A stretch of DNA of 5,431 nt from Candidatus Methanophagales archaeon (GTDB lineage: Archaea > Halobacteriota > Syntropharchaeia > Alkanophagales > Methanospirareceae). The translations under genes were made by a program, and so were the position numbers. Under the pieces are notes generated by a model. That model did not search any database and had not been told where the DNA came from. It was given only the letters and a program-made list of their open reading frames with translations. Below are positions 1-4,745 of the stretch, one piece after another (position 1 is the first letter of the stretch; every line of letters starts with the position of its first letter). The DNA lies in contig DAOUUS010000123.1 in assembly GCA_030668065.1 (NCBI GenBank), positions 1 through 5,431 of the forward strand, written 5' to 3'.

Positions 1-1370
1 AGCGCGATAAGCTGTGCATAATTCACAATAGGCAAACCAATCTCCTCACCGCTTTCACGTTCAATAAGCTCCTGATTCCGGTCCAAAGTCATCTGACACC
101 CGGGACATGCCACGAGAACAACATCAGCACCTGCATCTTTTGCGGACATTAGCTTTCTATAGGTAATTTCCCGCGTCAAATGTCTTTGTTCCGGTTCTAT
201 CGTATGACCAAAGCCCAGACCACAGCATAAATTCTTTTCCGCGTACCCTATACACTCTGCCCCGGTAACAGAGACAAGTTCATCCAATAAATTTGGTATT
301 GCGTGTTTTCTGAACATCTTCGCATAATGGCAGCCGTTGTGCGTGGCAACTCTCAAACCGTCAAGTTCATGCTTTATCTTCTCCTTTATCCTGCCTCTTT
401 GCGCCCACATGATCTCGGCGACATGAACTATATTCGCTCCTCCGTTGTATTTTCGGTTCACTTTGCTCAGCACTTCTTCATTTACTCGCGTCCCTAATTC
501 ACTCTTCAAGATACCTGCCGATTCCATAAGTACACCGTAACTTGTTTGACAGACCGGTGCTATATTCAAATACCCCACCTCTTCTGCCAGTGCGAAATTC
601 CGAGCATTCACTACGAGCAGTGTAGAAAACGGTATTTTACCGCCATAATACGCAAAACCCGTGCATGTGGAATGCCGTGGATCATCTATATAATCAATAT
701 CAAGCCGATCAAATACGTATTTTATACTCTCTGTGATACCCGGATAATGCGCATCTGCGATACAACTGTGAAACAAATAGATTTTATCCGCAGGAATCGT
801 CTTCTTTCGTTCTTCGATCTCTCTTCCTTCATTGTACCTCTTATTCACTGTTCCATCTACAATTTCTTTTATTTCATCAATCGAATTTTGTGGTATTTCA
901 CGATAAAGCCCTTCAAGTCCAAGTTCCGACCGGAACTTTTTCATATTCCCGTATATCTTCTCCCACGTGGGGCACCATTCCGGAAACGTATCTGGTGTGT
1001 GTGTATCAACGGTCACACATAAACCACACTCGTAAAGCGAATTGCAGTGTATCTCGGTCAGGCACGCATCTTCACTTTGTATGTCGAAGCCCGCATTCTC
1101 CCTTAACACCTTTACGAGGTCCGCCACACAATTCCCTTTTCGGCATGCGTATTTACAGGTATAGCAATAAAAGCACTTTTCTAATGGAAAATCCGTTATA
1201 TCTTCACCTGTGACAAGACATTCCATCAGTTTCCGGGGGTTGTATCTTTTATCTAAAGAAGCAGCGGTGCATATAGCAGTGCATGCGCCACACTGGACAC
1301 AGGCATGAAGATTATGGATACGAGGATCGTCAAGTAGTGCGCGTGCCGTATTCAGTTCTTTGCTACACAT
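1..1370 (-). CDS. Fused HdrC-HdrB-like heterodisulfide reductase iron-sulfur subunit (C-terminus off the window)
   Basis: The reverse strand is open from an ATG at 1370 to the left edge, giving 456 codons without a stop. Residues 20-80 form an HdrC-like ferredoxin region with two [4Fe-4S] motifs: C24-C27-C30-C34 (CVQCGACTAIC) and C66-C69-C72-C76 (CFYCYTCKYAC). Residues 198-457 are HdrB-like, with two CCG-type repeats. The second is canonical: C347, C382-C383, then C422-C425 (CPGC), matching Cx31-39CCx35-38CxxC. The first is degenerate: C203, then TCTG at 235-238 in place of CCG, then CQTS at 274-277 in place of CxxC. The linker has further cysteines at 81, 103, 109, 115, 118 and 133. Family knowledge: HdrC/HdrB pass electrons to a non-cubane cluster site that cleaves CoM-S-S-CoB, and fused forms occur in HdrD- and TfrB-type proteins. 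The exact substrate is not deducible here. There is no signal peptide or membrane segment, so it is probably cytoplasmic. Its cysteines and Hdr-type motifs make the family call strong; it could be an HdrB paralogue with another disulfide or electron partner. Confidence 0.85.
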   Translation of the reverse strand, partial: MCSKELNTARALLDDPRIHNLHACVQCGACTAICTAASLDKRYNPRKLMECLVTGEDITDFPLEKCFYCYTCKYACRKGNCVADLVKVLRENAGFDIQSEDACLTEIHCNSLYECGLCVTVDTHTPDTFPEWCPTWEKIYGNMKKFRSELGLEGLYREIPQNSIDEIKEIVDGTVNKRYNEGREIEERKKTIPADKIYLFHSCIADAHYPGITESIKYVFDRLDIDYIDDPRHSTCTGFAYYGGKIPFSTLLVVNARNFALAEEVGYLNIAPVCQTSYGVLMESAGILKSELGTRVNEEVLSKVNRKYNGGANIVHVAEIMWAQRGRIKEKIKHELDGLRVATHNGCHYAKMFRKHAIPNLLDELVSVTGAECIGYAEKNLCCGLGFGHTIEPEQRHLTREITYRKLMSAKDAGADVVLVACPGCQMTLDRNQELIERESGEEIGLPIVNYAQLIA

Positions 1371-1408
1371 GGGTCTCTTTTAGTCCCGTTATAATTTAAA
1401 CTTTTCCG
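1371..1408 (-). promoter_or_regulatory. Promoter of the Hdr-like gene, apparently leaderless
   Basis: On the reverse strand TTTAAATTATAA (1400-1389) lies at -30 to -19 from the ATG, preceded by a BRE-like CGGAAAAG (1408-1401). That places the predicted transcription start at or next to the start codon. TAAAA at -12 to -8 fits an archaeal proximal promoter element. No Shine-Dalgarno sequence is visible, consistent with a leaderless mRNA. The call is inference from spacing and sequence only. Confidence 0.5.
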
Positions 1409-1430
1409 TTTTTGGCTACATAATTATCTG

Positions 1431-1440
1431 ATTGTACAAT
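1431..1440. promoter_or_regulatory. Perfect palindrome ATTGTACAAT, candidate operator
   Basis: This 10-base perfect palindrome lies midway between the two divergent start codons. Related GTACAAAA and ATACAAAA words follow at 1465 and 1490, and TACAAAATC occurs exactly twice (1466-1474 and 1491-1499, 25 bases apart). The position suits a shared regulator of the Hdr-like gene and queE. AT-rich DNA makes short palindromes common, so confidence is low. Confidence 0.25.
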
Positions 1441-1479
1441 AGCATAAACTGATATATACTTACAGTACAAAATCAAGTC

Positions 1480-1512
1480 TAAATATAACATACAAAATCG
1501 TAAAAGAGACAA
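1480..1512 (+). promoter_or_regulatory. Promoter of queE, apparently leaderless
   Basis: TAAATATAA (1480-1488) lies at -33 to -25 from the queE ATG, and TAAAA at 1501-1505 lies at -12 to -8. Both match archaeal TATA and proximal promoter element spacing for transcription starting at the ATG. No Shine-Dalgarno sequence precedes the gene. A competing TATA-like ATATATAC at 1452-1459 would give a leader of roughly 30 bases. Confidence 0.45.
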
Positions 1513-2325
1513 ATGAAGAGCGGGTATATCACCGAAATGTTCAGCTCGTTCCAGGGTGAAGGGGCTTATACAGGCAGAAGGCAAATATTTATCAGGTTTG
1601 CAGGCTGTCCGCTATCTTGCTTTTATTGCGATACTTCTTATGCACGTGACTCCAGACCAGAGTTTTGCACCGTTTTGGGTGAAACCGATTTTGGAGTAAG
1701 AACTACAGCAAATGTGTCTTTTGATGACGCTTTTCTCTCTGAGCAGCGGGTTATTGAAAACCCGATGACATCGCAGCTTGTGATTGAACTGATGGAAACG
1801 CTAAAAACGCCTGACGTACACAGCATTTGCTACACGGGTGGTGAACCGCTCATTTCCACGGCGTTCGTGAAGGAGATAGCACAGGAAGCGAAAAGCAGGC
1901 ACATGAAAAATTTTATAGAAACAAGCGGGTGTTCGGCAAGCGCTTTTGCGTCCTTAGCGGAATACTTCGAGTTTGCATCTATTGACATAAAACTGCGGCA
2001 CCACCGTGCGGTGGACGATAGCAACTACGAACGACTGTATGAGAACGAACTCGGCTGTGTAAAGAGTTCCGTGGACCGTGGCATAGATACGATAGTGAAG
2101 GTGGTAGTGCTAAAGGACACGTCTGCGGACGAGATAGAAGCAGTATGCCGCGACCTCTCGGGTTTTGACCTGAAGTTTGTGTTACAGCCTGTTAGTGCAC
2201 CGCGTAATCTACCAGAAGTAGCGCCAAGCATAACAGAGCTCTTTACGCTTTCGGAAGTGGCGGGACGGTTTTTACAGGATGTTATGGTAATTCCGCAGGT
2301 GCATAAATTCATGGGTATTCTGTAA
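1513..2325 (+). CDS. queE: 7-carboxy-7-deazaguanine synthase QueE (radical SAM)
   Basis: The 270-residue protein converts 6-carboxy-5,6,7,8-tetrahydropterin to 7-carboxy-7-deazaguanine, the step before preQ0. In archaea preQ0 feeds archaeosine at position 15 of tRNA. Visible signatures: the QueE N-terminal motif SSFQGEG (11-17), which contacts substrate; the radical SAM cluster motif C32-x3-C36-x2-C39 followed by D40-T41; the SAM-binding TGGEP at 108-112; ETSG at 136-139; DIK at 158-160; LQPVSAP at 224-230; and the closing PQVHKFMG (261-268). The first ATG sits just ahead of the conserved N-terminus, so the start is firm. The protein is somewhat longer than typical bacterial QueE (about 210-245 residues), mainly through a segment at about 44-85 between the cluster motif and TGGEP. 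It is transcribed alone, divergent from the Hdr-like gene; no queC, queD or tgt gene lies in the window, so its partners must be elsewhere. Confidence 0.93.
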   Translation: MKSGYITEMFSSFQGEGAYTGRRQIFIRFAGCPLSCFYCDTSYARDSRPEFCTVLGETDFGVRTTANVSFDDAFLSEQRVIENPMTSQLVIELMETLKTPDVHSICYTGGEPLISTAFVKEIAQEAKSRHMKNFIETSGCSASAFASLAEYFEFASIDIKLRHHRAVDDSNYERLYENELGCVKSSVDRGIDTIVKVVVLKDTSADEIEAVCRDLSGFDLKFVLQPVSAPRNLPEVAPSITELFTLSEVAGRFLQDVMVIPQVHKFMGIL

Positions 2326-2341
2326 TGGACATACTAAATTC

Positions 2342-2354
2342 AAGCAAAAAGCTT
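2342..2354. terminator. Small hairpin between convergent genes
   Basis: AAGC-AAAAA-GCTT can form a 4-bp stem in the 31-base gap between the queE stop and the stop of the opposing OB-protein gene. On the reverse strand the loop is a T5 run, which could help termination of the minus-strand gene. The stem is too short to be sure. Confidence 0.2.
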
Positions 2355-2356
2355 CA

Positions 2357-3316
2357 TCACCGCACCACATGCACGCCCACAATCAGAGGATACGCACCGT
2401 ATTCCAATCGGTCCGCCGCACCGTAATCGCTATATGTGAGCCCAATCGCAAGGTACGTATCGTTCTTCCTCAAATACCGTAGCATTCGCCAACCATAAGT
2501 CCAGCGATGCCGCCTCTTCAAATCGTTCCAGGTCTTGTAGAAGCTATCGCATCTGCAAGACCATCGCCGGTATATCCTGCCGGAAGCGTCCCGGAAATTC
2601 AACCTGATGTACATCTCATGGCTCTTATCTTTCTTTTTCGTATTCTCTTCATACACATGCAATATGCGCGGCTTTATCAGCCCTAAGCTTCTGCCGGTTT
2701 TGAATACCGCATCCACCGCAGCATCAACGTTACGTTCCAAGAATTCACGCTGCTCGTCTGCGGTCAGTATCCGTTCCACACCGTTACCGAAAACAAAGAA
2801 CCGATCCTCCCGCCGTGGACGTCTGCCACGCCACTCGTCAACATATACTTTTGTGATACCGAGGTTCCTGAAATATTCTTCTCGCGAGCCGAAAATGTCG
2901 TTTTCTTGAATGCCCTGTGGCCGTATCCATTCACCGCTTTCGTCTATTCCCGCTATGCAGACCTGCCCTTTCTCTGGTCTCGCGACTGCCAGTACGGTAA
3001 GATTCAATGCAGGTGCCTGACGTAACGCGGCGATACTCATAGATATTTTAGTTATCTGCGTGTATCTACCCGCATTTACTCTCTTATCGCGTCCGTTCTT
3101 ACCTTCTGCTGGGACAGATGCGTTTTCTAACCTCAGTACGTCACCCACGTTTATATCGCCACGACGCACGAGTTCTGCTTTTTCGTCCCACAGTGACACC
3201 TTCCTGTACTCGTAAGTATCTGCGATTATCAGGTCAACGACTTTTTTGGTACCCGCTACGCTTTTCGTCTCTCTAACAGGTAGAATCCGAAGCACTTTTC
3301 CTGTTATGTTAACCAT
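2357..3316 (-). CDS. RPA-like OB fold fused to a dual-OB (DuOB-like) region; nucleic-acid-binding candidate
   Basis: The 319-residue protein has two parts. Residues 1-92 look like an archaeal RPA/SSB OB fold: GKVLRI near the start, GTKKVVDLIIAD (22-33), YRKVSLWDEKA (37-47), VGDVLRLENASV (57-68) and a final GRYTQITKI (83-91). Residues 105-319 resemble the dual-OB-containing (DuOB) domain: C120-x-AGIDESGEWIRP to 133, SLGLIKPRIL (210-219), a cysteine pair at C254/C256, YLAIGLTY (288-295) and the terminal PLIVGVHVV (310-318). Established: RPA-type OB folds bind single-stranded DNA. The DuOB function is poorly defined, with nucleic-acid binding the usual assumption. The ATG at 3316 is right before the first OB strand and lacks a Shine-Dalgarno site; TAAAAAAG at -12 resembles the leaders of the Hdr-like and queE genes. 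The protein is rich in Arg/Lys (for example 163-171), which suits nucleic-acid contact. No nuclease or helicase motif is visible. The two-part architecture is inferred from motifs recognised by eye. Confidence 0.65.
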   Translation of the reverse strand: MVNITGKVLRILPVRETKSVAGTKKVVDLIIADTYEYRKVSLWDEKAELVRRGDINVGDVLRLENASVPAEGKNGRDKRVNAGRYTQITKISMSIAALRQAPALNLTVLAVARPEKGQVCIAGIDESGEWIRPQGIQENDIFGSREEYFRNLGITKVYVDEWRGRRPRREDRFFVFGNGVERILTADEQREFLERNVDAAVDAVFKTGRSLGLIKPRILHVYEENTKKKDKSHEMYIRLNFRDASGRIYRRWSCRCDSFYKTWNDLKRRHRWTYGWRMLRYLRKNDTYLAIGLTYSDYGAADRLEYGAYPLIVGVHVVR

Positions 3317-3385
3317 TGCACTTTTTTAGTGTGATTACGATACCATGTAATTTTGCGCCCTCTCCTTTCTTCCTTTCTGTACGGC

Positions 3386-3403
3386 AAAAACCGGATTTAC
3401 CGG
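3386..3403 (-). terminator. Hairpin plus T5 tract downstream of the purH operon
   Basis: Read on the reverse strand, CCGG-TAAAT-CCGG is followed at once by TTTTT (3390-3386). It lies about 60 bases after the stop of the minus-strand 160-residue gene and about 70 bases before the OB-protein start. It looks like a short hairpin-plus-U-tract terminator; in archaea the T-run alone may suffice. It would separate the purH unit from the OB-protein gene. Confidence 0.4.
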
Positions 3404-3430
3404 CACACCCCCCACAAAAACGGGTTTACC
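3386..3430. repeat. Two imperfect direct copies of AAAAAC(C)GGRTTTACC, 30 bases apart
   Basis: Copy one is 3386-3401 and copy two is 3416-3430; they differ by one indel and one substitution. On the reverse strand both read GGTAAAYCC...TTTTT, so each ends in a T5 run. They may be duplicated terminator-like elements. Nothing coding is seen in the surrounding 148-base spacer. Confidence 0.4.
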
Positions 3431-3434
3431 TATT

Positions 3435-3448
3435 CCACGACTTCGTGG
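3435..3448. repeat. Short inverted repeat CCACGACTTCGTGG
   Basis: The sequence can fold as a 5-bp stem (CCACG/CGTGG) with an ACTT tetraloop, 16 bases beyond the stop of the minus-strand 160-residue gene. It could protect the 3' end of the purH-operon mRNA. Its wording recalls the CCCACGACT...AGTCGTGGG end hairpins of IS200/IS605-type elements, but the stem here is shorter and no transposase or TnpB is present. Confidence 0.4.
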
Positions 3449-3464
3449 GCTTCAGCGTTGCATT

Positions 3465-3947
3465 TCACACCACATACAACTCCAGATCTGCCAGTTCATT
3501 CTCAAATTCGTCTTCGGTGGTCACAATAAAGTCACGCAGGTTCCCTTCCATAAAATTGTAACTATCTCTCAGCAGCACCATCAACGCACGTTCTTTTACG
3601 CTCTCGTTGCTCGCAGGAGTGACAATAAAGAGAACCACCTTGTTCAACGGGTGCAGTTTCCTATCTGACCCAGCTTCCCGGACTAAACACGCATTCGCCA
3701 TATCCACAACTGCGACATCGCCCAGTATCGCTTTCGGAGTGTTGCTTTCTTCTATCGCTACAATTAATTGTACAACGCCCTTTTTTAGCCCCACTATATC
3801 AACTTCAGCCAGAGCGAATTTCTCTTCGTTGTGTTCCCGATAAAGCCGCACGTTTTCCGTTCCGTCATTGGATGTATCTACCGTATAATCATGGCTCTTA
3901 AGTATTTCTATACATTTCGCCAATATTTCCCCTCGCTTATCCGACAT
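3465..3947 (-). CDS. Conserved-looking hypothetical protein with a possible degenerate PD-(D/E)XK-like core
   Basis: I do not recognise this 160-residue protein by name. The start is the ATG at 3947, not the TTG six bases upstream, because AGGTGA (3959-3954) sits six bases before the ATG and abuts the TTG. A helix (about 5-18) leads to a mixed alpha/beta core: FALAEVDIVG (44-53), VVQLIVAIEES (58-68), then PKAILGDVAVVDMANACLV (71-89) and VVLFIVTP (104-111). Strand-D50-strand-E66-E67 recalls the restriction-endonuclease-like core, where D and ExK bind metal; here the lysine position is S68, so a classic active site is not seen. The C-terminus is acidic. No signal peptide or membrane segment is present, so it is probably cytoplasmic. 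It follows the IMP cyclohydrolase gene by 25 bases on the same strand, which suggests co-transcription. The nuclease-fold idea is inference and weak; the open frame with a good ribosome site makes the gene itself likely. Confidence 0.8.
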   Translation of the reverse strand: MSDKRGEILAKCIEILKSHDYTVDTSNDGTENVRLYREHNEEKFALAEVDIVGLKKGVVQLIVAIEESNTPKAILGDVAVVDMANACLVREAGSDRKLHPLNKVVLFIVTPASNESVKERALMVLLRDSYNFMEGNLRDFIVTTEDEFENELADLELYVV

Positions 3948-3953
3948 GTTCAA

Positions 3954-3959
3954 TCACCT
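3954..3959 (-). promoter_or_regulatory. Ribosome binding site AGGTGA that fixes the start at 3947
   Basis: AGGTGA, part of the archaeal anti-SD complement GGAGGTGATC, ends six bases before the ATG at 3947-3945. The alternative in-frame TTG at 3953-3951 directly touches it, which rules that start out on spacing. Confidence 0.75.
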
Positions 3960-3972
3960 ACGATATTCTATT

Positions 3973-4482
3973 CTATTTCATCCTCTTTAAAACCATATCT
4001 ATCTTTGAGTCGTATGCCACTAGATATTGTGAAGCATCACGCGCCAAATCCAATTTTGTGCCGTGAGACAATTCACCGTCTTTTCTTAACTCTTCAAGTA
4101 TCGCATTGTAGCTCGATGGATTTACAATAACAGCCGCATGTTCAAAATTCTTTATCCCGGAACGGAGCATTGCAACACCGCCGAGGTCCATACTGGTAAG
4201 AGGGTCCGCTCTCGTGGTGTCGAACGGTATGAGGTTCACAGCAACAATGCCTATCTCGCCGGTCGTAATTTCCGCATGAATCCGCGGATGCAGTGTCTTT
4301 ATCCGACCGTTCAGCATCTCCTGTAAACCCGTGAACTCGGACACTTTCATTACTCGGATTCCAGACGTCAAAAGTTCCTGCGCTGTGCCTTCGGTTGCTA
4401 TTATCTCAATCCCAAGCTCGTTCAGCACTTTCGCGAATTCTACTATTCTGTCTTTGTTATATACGCTTAGTAGGGCTTTCAT
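3973..4482 (-). CDS. purH: Stand-alone IMP cyclohydrolase domain (PurH N-terminal, MGS-like)
   Basis: The 169-residue protein matches the cyclohydrolase half of bifunctional PurH (full length usually about 510-530), which closes FAICAR to IMP, the last step of purine synthesis. Signatures: ALLSVYNKDRIVEFAK (3-18), the phosphate-loop-like ATEGTAQELL (29-38; STGGTA is usual), VSEFTGLQEMLNGRIKTLHPRIH (47-69), VNLIPFD (82-88), MDLGGVAMLRSGIKN (98-112) and a final AYDSKID (156-162). The transformylase domain is absent and the frame ends in TAG right where the domain should end, so this is a separate gene, not a truncation artefact. Archaea often formylate AICAR with PurP, which would supply the substrate. 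Oddities: the tyrosine of the usual NLYPF, implicated in catalysis in animal ATIC, is Ile85, and about 20 residues between the HPxxH motif and NLxPF are missing. Lys62, Asp99 and Lys111 are kept. It precedes the 160-residue hypothetical gene by 25 bases, probably in one operon. Confidence 0.88.
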   Translation of the reverse strand: MKALLSVYNKDRIVEFAKVLNELGIEIIATEGTAQELLTSGIRVMKVSEFTGLQEMLNGRIKTLHPRIHAEITTGEIGIVAVNLIPFDTTRADPLTSMDLGGVAMLRSGIKNFEHAAVIVNPSSYNAILEELRKDGELSHGTKLDLARDASQYLVAYDSKIDMVLKRMK

Positions 4483-4505
4483 CTTGTAAATCTCACATCC
4501 GTCAT
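4479..4505 (-). other. Possible 8-codon upstream ORF overlapping the purH start (ATGA)
   Basis: An ATG at 4505-4503 opens MTDVRFTR and stops at TGA 4481-4479, which overlaps the purH ATG in an ATGA junction. A GTGAT, a partial Shine-Dalgarno match, ends seven bases before this ATG. Such an arrangement could couple translation of a leader peptide to purH, whose own ribosome site is weak (GTGA, 10 bases upstream). It is equally possible that the short ORF is chance. Confidence 0.25.
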
Positions 4506-4506
4506 C

Positions 4507-4531
4507 GTAACTATCACGTCACATTAGTTAC
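4507..4531. promoter_or_regulatory. Inverted repeat GTAACTA-(11)-TAGTTAC, candidate operator or leader hairpin
   Basis: Two perfect 7-base arms (4507-4513 and 4525-4531) flank an 11-base spacer. It lies just upstream of purH on the minus strand and covers the predicted transcription start region. It could be a repressor site, or an RNA hairpin whose loop contains part of the GTGAT preceding the small upstream ORF. Confidence 0.35.
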
Positions 4532-4543
4532 TTAGGCGCTTAA

Positions 4544-4554
4544 CGTATATGTTT
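4544..4554 (-). promoter_or_regulatory. TATA-like element for the purH operon
   Basis: AAACATATACG on the reverse strand is the best TATA-like match upstream of purH. Transcription would start near 4523, giving a leader of about 40 bases that includes the inverted repeat at 4507-4531. No stronger alternative is visible closer to the gene. Confidence 0.3.
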
Positions 4555-4591
4555 GTTTACGCATTTTACAGCTATCACATTGCCCTCGTAT

Positions 4592-4604
4592 CCCAATTTT
4601 TGGG
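4592..4604. repeat. Small hairpin CCCAA-TTT-TTGGG in the divergent spacer
   Basis: Perfect 5-base arms with a 3-base loop lie between the purH and surface-protein promoters. Outer ATCAC (4574-4578) and GTGAT (4604-4608) are also complementary, though the second overlaps the inner stem by one base. Role unknown; it may be chance in a noncoding spacer. Confidence 0.25.
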
Positions 4605-4639
4605 TGATCGGGTGCTTATGAAAAGGACTGAAAAACAGT

Positions 4640-4650
4640 AAAATTTAAAA
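4640..4650 (+). promoter_or_regulatory. TATA-like element of the surface-protein gene
   Basis: AAAATTTAAAA at 4640-4650, preceded by an A-rich BRE-like GAAAAACAG (4630-4638), is the best archaeal promoter candidate upstream of the surface-protein ATG. It predicts a start near 4670 and a purine-rich leader of about 75 bases, consistent with the Shine-Dalgarno site found on this gene. Confidence 0.4.
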
Positions 4651-4734
4651 GTACAGAAAAAAGACATAAACTCGTTTCTCTCAATACCTGTCACGAACAA
4701 AGAAGGTGGAAGAGAGAAGCGAAAAAGCAAAAAA

Positions 4735-4740
4735 GGAGGA
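4735..4740 (+). promoter_or_regulatory. Strong ribosome binding site GGAGGA
   Basis: GGAGGA lies five bases before the ATG at 4746. It is the strongest Shine-Dalgarno site in the window and suggests a highly translated protein, unlike the leaderless-looking genes to the left. Confidence 0.8.
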
Positions 4741-4745
4741 ATAAA

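Noticed and set aside
546..1022. A plus-strand 158-codon open frame and two smaller ones nearby (303-497, 890-1213)
   Set aside because: They lie wholly opposite the Hdr-like coding sequence, have no ribosome site and no recognisable domain, and have an unnatural composition.
1371..1512. A preQ1-type riboswitch ahead of queE
   Set aside because: The best promoter gives almost no leader, and no C-rich pseudoknot-like element is visible in the AT-rich spacer.
3316..3561. A plus-strand 81-codon open frame across the spacer
   Set aside because: It overlaps the opposite gene and crosses terminator-like hairpins, has no ribosome site, and shows no domain.
3945..3953. TTG at 3953 as the start of the 160-residue gene
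   Set aside because: It abuts the AGGTGA ribosome site, leaving no spacer; the ATG at 3947 has ideal spacing.
2357..4482. A defence island made of the OB protein, the nuclease-like protein and the cyclohydrolase
   Set aside because: A terminator-like hairpin separates the OB gene from the other two, PurH is a housekeeping enzyme, and the small protein lacks a complete nuclease motif. The evidence does not support a system.
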